Positions 22,912 through 35,701 of a DNA stretch of 64,000 bases are shown here, piece after piece. The number at the start of each line of letters is the position of its first letter. The stretch's first letter is position 1. Both the position numbers and the translations under genes were made by a program. The stretch is from positions 310,001-374,000 of the forward strand of contig JAECYW010000018.1 in the NCBI GenBank assembly GCA_023014335.1, written 5' to 3'. The stretch is from Galerina marginata. Lineage: Eukaryota; Basidiomycota; Agaricomycetes; Agaricales; Galerinaceae. The notes under the pieces are model-generated. The model did not search any database and was not told where the DNA came from. It saw only the letters and a list, made by a program, of their open reading frames with translations.

Positions 22912-24240
22912 ATGATGATAACGTCGCCAAGCAGATTTAAGAAAGTGGACAATATGTCGCTGCGAGTTGCCAGGGCTGAGACTAAAATTTTCCTCACAGA
23001 TTGTCTCATTATACGCCGTAGGCCTGCATTTTCCTCGCAGATTGTCTCGTTATACGCCGTAGGCCTGCATAATCACCAACCTCAAGACATTGCCTGAGTA
23101 TTGGCCAGAATGTAAAAACATCTAAGTTGATCAATCTGGAGACTGGGCCCCTGTATTGATGCAAGCGAGAGAGAACTCTTGCGGGATGCTTGAAAGGCGG
23201 AAGATCTGAGCTCCTTAATAGATCTTCGTCCAAAAAAACACTTGCTGAGAGCGATATTTGAGGGTGGAAACACTATGCCGATGAGTTTGAGGAAGTCGTA
23301 AAATTGGAGAATCCTGGTTTAAACGATTTTAGGAGTCTGAATTGTCTTTCTTTGTTGTAATATTTACTTACCATTTCGAAAATAAAAGCATCGTCGACGG
23401 CGAGTAACACGATTTTGCCAAAAATGATCGGCCTGTTGACGAAAAAGAAAGCCTCCACTTCCTACGCAGATGGCAGAGATAGGATATGCGGCGCCTTGAC
23501 CTGTTCACCGTCTCGTAATTCCTTCGACATTCCCTGTGATTACAGTCATGACCATCCTTCAGTCTGTATCAGCACTGTTTGCTCACCACCCAGGCCGAAG
23601 CTAGATTATTGTCTCCATTAAGGTAAAACTCAGACGTAAGTTTCAGTCACCCACAGTAAAAGAAGCGCGATTGTTCACGACAAAAGTTGAAGGAAAGGTT
23701 TCTTGCGCCGTTTGTTTGTGATACTTGAGTAAGAATATGGCGAATCTTTCAACGATCCTGGTGAAGCAATTCTCCTAGCTCAAAATCATTTGACTAGCGC
23801 CGCTCGACTCTCCTCCGCGCGCAAAACGCCAATTATCTGTCATCCCTGTGCATTTAAAGCTGAAGAAGGCGGAGTAAGGAAATGAGGTTTGAAGAAGTCG
23901 GAAAACGAATGGGCATACCTTATTCCCGACCTTGGTTATCCAGCCCATGCACCAACAGAAAGCGTCAGTTTTCTCAAGCCAAGGAGCGGTCCCAGCAGAG
24001 CCCTAGAATATTGAGCAGGAAGTGGCGCTTGAAGGTGGACATGAATCTCGAAGAGAACACGGTTAAGGAGCAGAGGTGAGGCCCAAGGCCAGGCGTGGCC
24101 CATTAAAGGTCAAACGGAAGCATCAGAGCACGTCGCTGACAATGCATGAATCTCCGGATTCCGAGACACACGACGAGAACGGCGTCGCTGACAACGCACT
24201 GAGTTCTCGTCGCGACATATGAAGTTTGGAGAGAGACGAC
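22912..24240. repeat. Left arm of a large inverted duplication (partner 48636-52925)
   Basis: This ~1.3 kb matches the reverse complement of 48636-52925 once two insertions in the other copy are removed. Similarity begins near 22912 and stops near 24240. Short translations shared by both copies (for example near 23882-24079) look like conserved non-coding sequence rather than a gene. One possible exon with a good donor (minus strand, 23458-23380 area) exists in both arms, but no complete gene could be built. Confidence 0.85.
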
Positions 24241-24353
24241 AACAGCCGTGTCGCTGACTCGCAATCTGTCTTTGTCATTTCCGGACGGGTTTATGAACCC
24301 ACACAAACAACGGTAAATATTATTGTCAGATTCATCAGGAAAATGTCCAGTGA

Positions 24354-24394
24354 GTCTTTGGCGTCTTTGATGTCTCTGCAAAGACGCCAAAGAC
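24354..24394. repeat. Perfect 16-bp inverted repeat rich in GTCTTTG
   Basis: Arms at 24354-24369 and 24379-24394 are exact reverse complements with a 9-nt loop. The next 120 bp hold further GTCTTTG/CAAAGAC copies and another palindrome (24448-24464, ACATCTTT-G-AAAGATGT). The cluster lies just outside the end of the inverted duplication. Confidence 0.8.
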
Positions 24395-24479
24395 GTAAAG
24401 ACAACGCGTCTTTGCAAAGGGAGGTACATGTCTCCCAGAGACGTTGGACATCTTTGAAAGATGTATGTGCGTCTCTGTG

Positions 24480-26444
24480 AAGCGCATCTTTCGCGTCTTT
24501 GCTTTGATTACTACTCGTCTCAAATGTCTTTGCAGTCTTCATATATGGTATTTTCTGGCTTATTTTCAGTAGATATGACGGTATATTGAATTTTATTGAT
24601 TGAATATGTATATATACACGAGTTACTAAGCCTACGGTAATGCTACACCGTGCTCGTGTAGAAAAACACCATGGAATAACATACCAAGAATGACGGAATA
24701 ACGCACTACGGAAAATAGAAATGAATATAGTTGATACCAGCCAGGGGTAGGCAGCGACAAAAGTGAGACTTCTAAAGGATTGAATAAGCAATGTCGAGGA
24801 AAATAAACAGCCACTTACTAGGTCTTACTTAACTTCTGTAGCTCTTAAGCCATTCAAGAAGTAAATAGCAAGCAGGATCAGCGATTGTCGCGCTAACATG
24901 TCAGCAGAGGTGATGCTTACTGGTACCATGCCAATTAACAGCTGCCTCACAGTGGTAAGATTACCCTTTTCCTCGTCGCGGTGTGGCAATTCACAATTGG
25001 ATTAGCAGCACTTTAGTTCAAGATCAGCACAGAAAATGGCACGGATTGCTAACCAGAGGCTCACCAGTTTCTCTAACTTGACAGGCTAGTCCAGTATCGC
25101 GTCTCGCAACCCAACAAGCAGTAAAAAGGGAACAGGGAACCGTCGGCTCGTAAAGTCGGAGAACGTCGGTATTGGGGCGCGCGCTCCCTATGAGGTACTA
25201 CAAGTCCATAAGAAACTGTCGAATGCAGATCAGATAATAGGTCTGATAGAAACACCGAAAAATCGAAACTTACTGATCAACTGTGTGGACTTATAATTCC
25301 CGGCGCACGCCTTGTAAATCAAGCATCTGTAACTGCGTTAATGAAGGGTAACACCCCTGTGTTAACAGCCGGGGCCGTAAATGTGTTAGAGAGTTTAACC
25401 AGTAACCGCAGATGAGGGCTAAGACAAACCTGACAAGGGTAACGAGGCGGGTGGAGACGATTCGCAGATGAACTTGTAGGTACTGATGAGGATAGCCTGA
25501 TTCCTTACACTCTTCGGAGACGGTCAAATTCAACTCGGCCTGATATTGCCCAGCAGTGAGACGAAGAGCGAGAGACTGGTGGTGGTTGGGAGGAAAGAAG
25601 ATCAACGAAGATTATCCAAATCAGGATTCAACACAGTCACGTGATCGTCGGACTTCGAACGAACTTGTGAAAATCAGATTCACAAATCATTGCGCCTCGT
25701 TCACCTGTCCAGGCTCCCAATCTGAGCGCAATTGGAACACCGCACCGATGCAAAGGCACGTCAATGGCGCATACCTTCCTTCAACCTTGAGGCTTGCTGG
25801 CTGACGTCCTAAGGTTTCCGTCGGGAATAAGGTGAGGGATGAGATAGGTAGCAGAAACCCGTATTTGGAGCCCTCGACCGGATTCTCGACACCTGACACC
25901 GACAACACTCAGGATTGACGATGACCCACGATGAAGCTGGAAACATGCCATCCTTCGTCGTAGATTTGCTCCCTCCTTGGCATCTTCAACATATTCTATT
26001 ATTTCTCAGTCACTACTATATACCTTTTCAACGAATATTAAAATATTATTAAGTGAATATCTCAAAGATGCCAAGCTGGCCTACAAGCTAGTTTGAAAGA
26101 GTATCGATTACGAGTCCTATTTATACTCGAGCAGTACAAGGCGGCGACTGGCGATGTTAACTCTGGTTGCCTTCAAGTTATCATGCCCTGATTACCACAA
26201 TATAACGAGAAATTGTGGTCGGGGGTATCCCTAAGCTGCAGCACATTAGAAACGACGTAGTTGATGGCATTGAGTACTGGGAACATGGATTTGGAGATAT
26301 GTAAGGAACCAGGAAGATCAATATACCTACTAGGAAGTCAACCAGGCAGTGGTTACCAACAGTATAGTAGGCGATGTGCGCGTTCAAATTACCGAATAAG
26401 AAAGAAAAATAGATCGATTCACGTTAGATAGCGGAGTGCTCTAG
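24480..26444. other. No gene recognised
   Basis: AT-moderate sequence with many stops in all frames. A ~35 bp stretch at about 26168-26200 (CTTCAAGTTATCA) recurs near 39251-39285 and may be a remnant of a dispersed element. Confidence 0.5.
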
Positions 26445-28439
26445 TCAAATTTCCTGCCCATAGGCATCATCTTCCCAGCCTTCCATATCAAGAGGTTGGA
26501 AGCTGCCGGTGAGTAGCTGTTGCCCTGGATTTGCTGTTATAAACCTACTTTCAGTGAGCCCAAGGTATAAAGCCATCGTGAATGAGTAAAGTTGTACCTA
26601 AGAGGACCACGGATGTACTTGCTGGACTCAGAGGCTAAGAGCTCTCTTTCATCCTCACCATAGGGAGTAGGGCACCCCTTCACAGAAGATCAGACGAAGG
26701 GTTCCAATGCTAGTTAAAGATGATGACATACAGGGCAGAAGTCTTCCAAGCATTCATGCATGGAACCAGCAAAAAGAGGGTGGCGATGGAGCCGGCGACC
26801 GGCCTCAAGCAAAGGCCATGATCCTGATAACTCAGGTATATTCATAAAATGTATATCTTTGTAGAGAGATATACTCACCATTTAAGCGACAATTCTAAAA
26901 AGAAGAAGTTAAACAACAGAAAATGAAGACCAGAAGAAAAAAAAAAATACAATCAGTATAACCGCTATCAAAATCCTTCGAGCCGTCCAGGCCGGGCCAT
27001 ATGGGATGACCCATGCAATGTCATAGTCGTTAGATTGAAAGTTAACATTCCGCAGGCGTCCGGGACCCGCAAAAACAGCGCCTCGGACGAGGACGCGCTT
27101 TACAGGATAATCCAAGGCGCCACCCAACACAGGATCCATGAAATGTAACCTTTCCAACAGTAATAACCGGGCTAGGCCATTCAGGCGCCTGGTCGGAGGA
27201 TAATGAAAGATCTACAAAATTTTGGAGTTCAAAGCATAGGAAAGATTTCACCTTGCAACGTACTGAAGGATCAATTCTTTCGCGTGAGAGGGATGGCAGA
27301 TAGACCTCATAACCCCGCTCAGCGTATTTAGCTAAGCGAACCTCGTAGGACGGAGACCTTCTTGTTAGATCTACGGTGTTTGTCTGTCTGATACAAGATG
27401 CCAGAGCCCGAGGACTACACCATACATGGCGTCCTAATTGATTAAAATTATAAATCAGAATCAGGCTAGGATTTGAGGATAAAGTCTGATCAAGCCCCAC
27501 CATCATAAGCGAAACAGGCCGAGTCGATGTCAAAGCCGGCTAATATTTCTGCTGGAGACGAGTATAACCTCAGAATAATTTGTACTGGTCTTGCTGGATA
27601 GAGTGCTGTACAACGGCCTGAGGGTGAGCCGGCTGACTAAACTATCACATCACTGTGGGACGTACTGTGAATTGAAACAACATTCGATTTCCGCACACAA
27701 ACTACTTCCCAAGGAACTGTATCGCAAATAGCTGTGTAAATTTCCACCATTTTGACTTTGGCCTAAGCTGCTATATAAGTAAAGCATAGGAGAATTCAAT
27801 ATAAATACCTACCTGGCTTTCAGTAAGGCCCCAAATAAATATATCAATGTCTGACGCTGCATAGGTGGACTGATATCGCATATTTCTTTCTTTTGCAGTG
27901 GGATGGCCTTTGAAAGGCTCTAGGCACGCTAGTATTGAACCGCCAGCAGCGATAACATTGTTCCAGGATATTTTTGAGAGTATGCCATGCGTAAAGATGT
28001 TCCAGTTGTTCTCAAACTCATCAACGGTAGGAACAATGGCAAGAGCACCTGGTTCCTTCCGACAGCGAAGGCGGAGCGGCATAATGAAATGTTCATCGTG
28101 GTATTCGCCTACTGGTCTTCCAATGACCTTCCAGATGTCGGGATTCTGGGCAAAGACGTCGAAGATCCCAACAAAAGGATTAGCGAGATCAAGGTGTCCC
28201 CGGTTATGCGCGAAAGCTCTCCTAAGATTTTCTTCATAGTCAACCGCGCGCTGTAAAAAGGGGTCCAAAGGTCGGCCTGCCTCAAGAGAGAGAACTGATT
28301 CGAGAAATTGCCGGACTTCATCAGTCGCAATGGACGGCTGGCTGTGGTTGAAGGTCCTAGTTGCGAGTTCAGGCGCAGGCGCTTTATGCTTTAGTGAAGA
28401 AAAGAAGCGTTTTAAGGAAGTAAACAGTTGTAGGCACAT
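26445..28439 (-). CDS. Conserved fungal protein with nucleotidyltransferase-like core, nine exons
   Basis: On the minus strand the exons 28439-27813, 27762-27666, 27617-27501, 27433-27264, 27211-26951, 26894-26879, 26823-26732, 26677-26598 and 26547-26445 join in phase to 520 residues with no stop; introns are about 48-57 nt. Residues 164-204 contain AAGGSILACL and then SDIDIFIWG, fitting the nucleotidyltransferase signature hG[GS]...DhDh, with a possible third acidic residue in AGFDID (271-273). Later blocks are NTVDLTRRSPSYEVRLAKY, RLHRHPLF, KYIRGPL and NPGQQLLTGSFQPLD. I recall these blocks, in this order, from an uncharacterised protein family of filamentous fungi, sometimes loosely labelled ankyrin-related. 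The enzymatic role is inferred from the motif only. No ankyrin repeats are visible here. The gene looks intact and is one of the few non-transposon genes in the window. Confidence 0.8.
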
Positions 28440-29645
28440 AAGAGATGTTGAAAATGAGTTTTAGTTGTGGTAGTTGGGCCACTGCGGTGAATTATATCGA
28501 TATGGGATTGCGACGCTTGACATTGCCAATGCCCGCATTTTAAATAGTAGACGATGAGTAAGTCGAGTCACAATAAGGGCCAGCTTTGGCAATGGGGTCG
28601 AGCTTAGTAACCCTGCACCTCAGAGCTCTAGAGTAGCTAGAGCAAGCCTGAGTCGTTCAAACTTATGGGAGTCGCACCAGCGACAAGGGACGATGGGAAG
28701 AAGCACGTATAGCTAGCCGAGCGGCCGAGTCATTTAAATTTCCTTGGGGCAGCAGTGCCTGGCTGGCTCACTGCCGCATTCCCCCAGATAATTAGCAATT
28801 TACATCTTTACAGAGTCGATGGGAGCTCGGGGAATGGCCTAAACAATGAAGCTTTTCAATACTGGAGGAGTGCGAAATTGAGGCATGGACTCTCCTGAGA
28901 GTTCCAAGAGAGTTCAGCAAGTTCAAAAAGTACAGACAGACGCTCGACCCGTCCTGGACATGATTGGACATCCGCATGGGGAGCGTGCTGATGGCAGCCG
29001 CATTTAAACTTGTCCTGTGGCCTCGCTCGACCCATTCACACTTTTCCCTAGTAATTATTCTTGCTGTATGTAGTTAGACGCACCTACGAGCCAGTCGTTC
29101 CTGATGGGGACCTCCCCGGTAATACATTCCTTCCTTCCTTCGTAGCCCAAGTCACGTTGATGACTCGATTCACACCGTATCGGGGGCCCGAATCCCAAAT
29201 TCACAGTCCATTAATCCTTCCCAACACGGGCCTCACCTTGAGAACGACTCCCACAGATGAAACACCCATTGACCCAATCGACTCAGTCATGACTCGCGCT
29301 GTATACAGGGTTAGAGACCGCAGAAGCACGTGCACGGGTCAGCCAGCGCTGGGCTCGGACGTCGACCTTTGGAAAAGCTGCTGATCAACGCGTCCCCTAT
29401 ACTCAGATTTAGGACCAGTGCTTGCCTGCCCTGTTAATCTATAGGCAAGTCATTTCCTGTGCAGGACCCTTTCTTTCCTCTATGGGCTTTCGAACTTACG
29501 CACATTCCAACTTCTTTTCTTCCAGCCAGTACGAGTCAGACCTCGACGTTGCCGGACATGATCGCAGTCTAAAAGGGCGGAGCCCTTGAAACGGAAACCT
29601 ATCAACAGCTGTCCAATGTCTCATATCCCCTACCACCAACAAACT
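28440..29645. other. No gene recognised; holds the second copy of a ~50 bp dispersed repeat
   Basis: Spacer between two divergently oriented genes, so it probably holds both promoters. Positions 29087-29137 match 17766-17825 (shared GGGACCTSCCCGGTAATAC and a TTCC run). Confidence 0.5.
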
Positions 29646-30259
29646 ATGCACTTTGACCTTCATCAAACCGTCTTTGCTCACAATGTAAGTCTAGTTTTCT
29701 ATCTTGAGGTCGCTTTTTTTACCATGGTATGTTCATAATGACTGCGTTCTAGACAAGGTCGGTTTTGGTACGAGGAAGATTGTACAGCGCTGCCCTATCA
29801 CAGCCTATTTTCGTTCCTGTTTTAACACGAACTGTCAATAATCGGCGGATTCCCGTTGTACAATCAGCTTTGTCTGGGTTAAGAACGCAGCCTATTATCC
29901 ACGACTTTATTCTGGCTGTTCTGTGGCGAGGTTGCTGGTGTCGGTTTCACATTTTTGTGAAGAATCATCATCTGCTTCCCCTCAATCAAACAGTTTCGTC
30001 ATTGATCCCCGGGCATCAGTGGAAAGGTGATATCCTCATCATGAAGATTGGAGTTTCTGTTCAGAGAGTAGTGAATATAAGAGGTGATGATTGGGAGGCT
30101 GCTGATCATGCTCTCCGACAGTACGTTTTTTTCTGCTCAAGTTTATTTATTCTCATATTGTCTAGATTTCTTTCCTGTGCTCAACAAGGCAGGCGCTTAG
30201 GATTTCCAAGCAGGCAGGCCCGGGGCTTACGATTTCCAAGGACCCTCGTCTTCTTCTAA
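29646..30259 (+). CDS. Small paralogous protein 1, unknown function
   Basis: Exons 29646-29684, 29753-30120 and 30166-30259 join in phase to 166 residues. The core reads VPVLTRTVNNRRIPVV, then RFHIFVKNHHLLPLN and LIPGHQWKGDILIMKIG. The gene at 35702-36284 on the other strand has the same layout and closely similar blocks, and its first two exons have identical lengths (39 and 368 nt), so the two are clear paralogs. The third exons differ: here the end is Arg/Gly-rich with a short repeat of the LGFPSRQ / LRFPRT type. No domain or localisation signal was recognised. The conserved charged and aromatic core suggests a folded domain of about 100 residues. Confidence 0.7.
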
Positions 30260-30640
30260 ATGTCTCCGAACTTGTGTTGGAAAAAGGAACTTTGAAAAGC
30301 ATGATCAACCCTAGGTCTGTAGGCACTTCTAGTTAATATTTTATGTACATCAAGCAACAATATTCCCAGTGGAAACCGGTTCTACTGTTTTCTGGAGAAT
30401 GTGGAAGACAGCCGTGCAGAGCGAGCGAGTCCGAGCGAATCCGAACTTCGAAGGCTTTCAGATTTGATACTGATTGAGGATATAAATAGAACTCGAGAAG
30501 TCGTTGTTGCTAACCATGACGTCCAGCTCAGTTGCTCAACAACCCCAAAGATTTCTCTCTGAGGGATTCGCCCACCTTTGTCTTTCTTCCTTTACATCCG
30601 TTTTCGTGACATAATTTGCCACTCTCAACTTTGCTTCCCA

Positions 30641-33600
30641 ACTTGGTCAGAGGCCATTGCTGCGCATGGCAAAAACAAGTTCTTACTTTGTGAGTGCGTG
30701 TTACGACATAAATATATGTTAAATAAGTAAATAATGCATAGTCCGCTCAAATCTGAACTGATTGGGATGATCTTATACTCAAAAAAAGCAGAAAAATGAG
30801 GCGGATCTAACGAGCCTAAAACGGCCTGGTCACATGACCAGGAAGGCCCTGATTTTTACGAATTTTTTGATACCAAGATCATAAAAATTGGCCCAGTAAT
30901 GGCTGAGATACAGAAATTGGTGCAGGGTCACTATATGAGTGGGAGAATTTCAAACCATTGCGTTAGAAACCATTTCTGCCTGCTATGCAGGCCGGAAAAC
31001 AAGTTCTTTTACTACGTAAGAACTTGTAACAAGATTAATTATTAGACTACAATAAGAAACTTGTAACAAGATTAATTTATACGTCGCTTAGTTTCTATTG
31101 GATTGCCTTGAAACAAAGTGTGTAATTATCAGAAAAATCAGGGTTATAAGATGGTGTCACATGCGTATTGTCACATCTTGATGTGACATACCAAATGCGG
31201 AATATTGTTGAAAACACAGTAAATAAGCTATATTGAGAGATTTTAAAGGCATTAAAATGAAATAAAAATACTGATAATGTTTTTTTTACCTAAGAAATGG
31301 TCTGTGCACACATGTCACATGACATATCCCTGAGAATATTTTGGTCCAAGTTGGTGCATTACCAAATCCAAGGCAATTGCACAAAGTCCTGCTGTGAGTT
31401 TGATTATGTAAGCTTCTAAAACATTATTTTCATGTTATTTGGTCATGTTTTGCAATGTTTGGTGTGCCTTTTATGGGTTATCCAGTCAGTTTAACACCAA
31501 TTTTCGGATTTTCACCAAGTTGAGCTGGCTGTTTGCCAGATTTGACACCATGACATCATTGCAAAACATATGTAAATATTTGTACATTATTTTAGATTGG
31601 TCTGGGCCACACATTTTAGCCTATCTAGCTCACTGAAATCCATTTCAAGTGTAAATTTACACAAATTTGCGCTTTTTGGGTCGTGTGAGCAGGTCACATG
31701 ACCTAATCGACCCTGGATACACATGCCACATGAAAGCCCTGATTTTTACGAATTTTTTGATACCAAGATCATAAAAATTGGCCCAGTAATGGCTGAGATA
31801 CAGAAATTGGTGCAGGGTCACTATATGAGTGGGAGAATTTCAAACCATTGCGTTAGAAACCATTTCTGCCTGCTATGCAGGCCGGAAAACAAGTTCTTTT
31901 ACTACGTAAGAACTTGTAACAAGATTAATTATTAGACTACAATAAGAAACTTGTAACAAGATTAATTTATACGTCGCTTAGTTTCTATTGGATTGCCTTG
32001 AAACAAAGTGTGTAATTATCAGAAAAATCAGGGTTATAAGATGGTGTCACATGCGTATTGTCACATCTTGATGTGACATACCAAATGCGGAATATTGTTG
32101 AAAACACAGTAAATAAGCTATATTGAGAGATTTTAAAGGCATTAAAATGAAATAAAAATACTGATAATGTTTTTTTTACCTAAGAAATGGTCTGTGCACA
32201 CATGTCACATGACATATCCCTGAGAATATTTTGGTCCAAGTTGGTGCATTACCAAATCCAAGGCAATTGCACAAAGTCCTGCTGTGAGTTTGATTATGTA
32301 AGCTTCTAAAACATTATTTTCATGTTATTTGGTCATGTTTTGCAATGTTTGGTGTGCCTTTTATGGGTTATCCAGTCAGTTTAACACCAATTTTCGGATT
32401 TTCACCAAGTTGAGCTGGCTGTTTGCCAGATTTGACACCATGACATCATTGCAAAACATATGTAAATATTTGTACATTATTTTAGATTGGTCTGGGCCAC
32501 ACATTTTAGCCTATCTAGCTCACTGAAATCCATTTCAAGTGTAAATTTACACAAATTTGCGCTTTTTGGGTCGTGTGAGCAGGTCACATGACCTAATCGA
32601 CCCTGGATACACATGCCACATGAAAGCCCTGATTTTTACGAATTTTTTGATACCAAGATCATAAAAATTGGCCCAGTAATGGCTGAGATACAGAAATTGG
32701 TGCAGGGTCACTATATGAGTGGGAGAATTTCAAACCATTGCGTTAGAAACCATTTCTGCCTGCTATGCAGGCCGGAAAACAAGTTCTTTTACTACGTAAG
32801 AACTTGTAACAAGATTAATTATTAGACTACAATAAGAAACTTGTAACAAGATTAATTTATACGTCGCTTAGTTTCTATTGGATTGCCTTGAAACAAAGTG
32901 TGTAATTATCAGAAAAATCAGGGTTATAAGATGGTGTCACATGCGTATTGTCACATCTTGATGTGACATACCAAATGCGGAATATTGTTGAAAACACAGT
33001 AAATAAGCTATATTGAGAGATTTTAAAGGCATTAAAATGAAATAAAAATACTGATAATGTTTTTTTTACCTAAGAAATGGTCTGTGCACACATGTCACAT
33101 GACATATCCCTGAGAATATTTTGGTCCAAGTTGGTGCATTACCAAATCCAAGGCAATTGCACAAAGTCCTGCTGTGAGTTTGATTATGTAAGCTTCTAAA
33201 ACATTATTTTCATGTTATTTGGTCATGTTTTGCAATGTTTGGTGTGCCTTTTATGGGTTATCCAGTCAGTTTAACACCAATTTTCGGATTTTCACCAAGT
33301 TGAGCTGGCTGTTTGCCAGATTTGACACCATGACATCATTGCAAAACATATGTAAATATTTGTACATTATTTTAGATTGGTCTGGGCCACACATTTTAGC
33401 CTATCTAGCTCACTGAAATCCATTTCAAGTGTAAATTTACACAAATTTGCGCTTTTTGGGTCGTGTGAGCAGGTCACATGACCTAATCGACCCTGGATAC
33501 ACATGCCACATGAAAGCCCTGATTTTTACGAATTTTTTGATACCAAGATCATAAAAATTGGCCCAGTAATGGCTGAGATACAGAAATTGGTGCAGGGTCA

Positions 33601-34589
33601 CTATATGAGTGGGAGAATTTCAAACCATTGCGTTAGAAACCATTTCTGCCTGCTATGCAGGCCGGAAAACAAGTTCTTTTACTACGTAAGAACTTGTAAC
33701 AAGATTAATTATTAGACTACAATAAGAAACTTGTAACAAGATTAATTTATACGTCGCTTAGTTTCTATTGGATTGCCTTGAAACAAAGTGTGTAATTATC
33801 AGAAAAATCAGGGTTATAAGATGGTGTCACATGCGTATTGTCACATCTTGATGTGACATACCAAATGCGGAATATTGTTGAAAACACAGTAAATAAGCTA
33901 TATTGAGAGATTTTAAAGGCATTAAAATGAAATAAAAATACTGATAATGTTTTTTTTACCTAAGAAATGGTCTGTGCACACATGTCACATGACATATCCC
34001 TGAGAATATTTTGGTCCAAGTTGGTGCATTACCAAATCCAAGGCAATTGCACAAAGTCCTGCTGTGAGTTTGATTATGTAAGCTTCTAAAACATTATTTT
34101 CATGTTATTTGGTCATGTTTTGCAATGTTTGGTGTGCCTTTTATGGGTTATCCAGTCAGTTTAACACCAATTTTCGGATTTTCACCAAGTTGAGCTGGCT
34201 GTTTGCCAGATTTGACACCATGACATCATTGCAAAACATATGTAAATATTTGTACATTATTTTAGATTGGTCTGGGCCACACATTTTAGCCTATCTAGCT
34301 CACTGAAATCCATTTCAAGTGTAAATTTACACAAATTTGCGCTTTTTGGGTCGTGTGAGCAGGTCACATGACCTAATCGACCCTGGATACACATGCCACA
34401 TGAAAGCCCTGATTTTTACGAATTTTTTGATACCAAGATCATAAAAATTGGCCCAGTAATGGCTGAGATACAGAAATTGGTGCAGGGTCACTATATGAGT
34501 GGGAGAATTTCAAACCATTGCGTTAGAAACCATTTCTGCCTGCTATGCAGGCCGGAAAACAAGTTCTTTTACTACGTAAGAACTTGTAA
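30641..34589 (-). mobile_element. Helentron-like non-autonomous element A with internal 890-bp satellite
   Basis: Read on the minus strand the element starts TTACAAGTTCTTACG and ends in a hairpin (30653-30670) plus the tail GACCAAGT. The 5' terminal ACAAGTTCTTAC is the inverse of GTAAGAACTTGT just before the 3' hairpin, the asymmetric arrangement described for Helentron/Helitron2 elements. Its length of 3949 bp equals a ~389 bp basic element plus four extra 890-bp units. No target duplication is seen. It encodes no protein. Confidence 0.75.
30845..34589 (-). repeat. 890-bp satellite array (about 4.2 units)
   Basis: Units are identical or nearly so and repeat at exactly 890 bp (for example 31439, 32329, 33219 and 34109). 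Each contains the hairpin CAAGTTCTT...AAGAACTTG, the 14-bp palindrome AGGTCACATGACCT and several CACATG sites. The last unit is partial and carries the element end. Near-identity of the units points to recent amplification or homogenisation. Confidence 0.95.
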
Positions 34590-35701
34590 TTGCGTCGTTC
34601 CACTCTTTCTTCCCTACCACCACCATCTCCTCCACAATTCATTGCAGCCCCAGAGACCCTGCCTTCCCGTTGCCTACACACTCTCCACGAGCTGTTCGAC
34701 GCGTTCGGTACATGTGCAAAAACCACCCTCGCTGTCAAGAAAGCCGCCATATCCGATCTGTGGATATAGAGAGTCGGATGCGCCATTTCAGGCGGGCTAG
34801 TCGATGACTTGCGATTTGGGCTCTGGTTAGACGCCATTTAGAATCCATTGGAGACTGCTAAGCGATAGAAAAAAAGGCTTTAGTTTGTCGGGAAAATCCA
34901 TGCAGGTCCGGAAATGCGGGTCAGAGCAGATTTTCCAGTTTTCTTGCAGCACAGCGCGGAACCGGTTCTCACTGGGGTGAGTCTCGACTCAAATTCACTT
35001 TCTGTACATTCTAACCCTATAGTGCCGGCAGTGACCAGTCCTAAAAGACACCTTTTGGCTGGAGCTGAGGGCCGGCACTGTCGACCGTCTTCCACTCTTG
35101 CGGGCCATGCTCCCCCTTACCCCACGATTTTGGATGGGCTATGAGAAAGTCGACTCAGGCTGTCTTTGCCACTGTGTACTCGAATCGTGACTGCTTTCGA
35201 CATCTGCAAGGGTGCGTGAAAAGCAGCGACATCATTACGAGTCCTCCTTTGTCGTCGGACTCGTCGTTATAATCTTCGACATCGTTTCCATTCGCTAGGC
35301 TAAGGTAGTCCTGGGATCAGCTGGGGCCTTTCATGCGTTTCTCTCAGTTGCTTGTAGCTCACTACTTCAGTTTTTTGCGATATTTATCCTACTGTACATT
35401 CACTCCCGTAGGAGTTTTTTCTCCCTACTTTTTGTTGGAAAACTGATCATGATGAAAGAATCATCCAGAGAGGCTCATCCAAATCAAAGACATTATTTCA
35501 ATGACGTCACCTCTCTGAAAGGCTGGTATCTGCCCTTGAAACATCTCTGAAAAGCTCGAGCCTTCCAAAGGCGTCAAAATGAATTCCCAGACATATTTCT
35601 CGAACATCACAACAAGGGGATGGGAATTGCTTGACGACAGGTAAGTTCGTTGCGACAATCCAGTCGGAAAAAATCGAATTTAGTTTTACTACATTATAAC
35701 T
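34590..35701. other. No gene recognised
   Basis: Unique-looking spacer between element A and the second small paralog. Nothing codes convincingly. Confidence 0.5.

Noticed and set aside
23882..24079. 65-codon frame conserved in both arms of the inverted duplication (also 48801-48998)
   Set aside because: Conservation is explained by the recent duplication; there is no recognisable product and no substitution pattern showing coding constraint.
31439..34800. Repeated 65- and 70-codon open frames, one pair per 890-bp unit
   Set aside because: They recur only because the satellite unit recurs, are absent or broken in the 844-bp array, and show no family resemblance.
35461..35658. 65-codon minus-strand frame
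   Set aside because: Too short, with no partner exons or family features.
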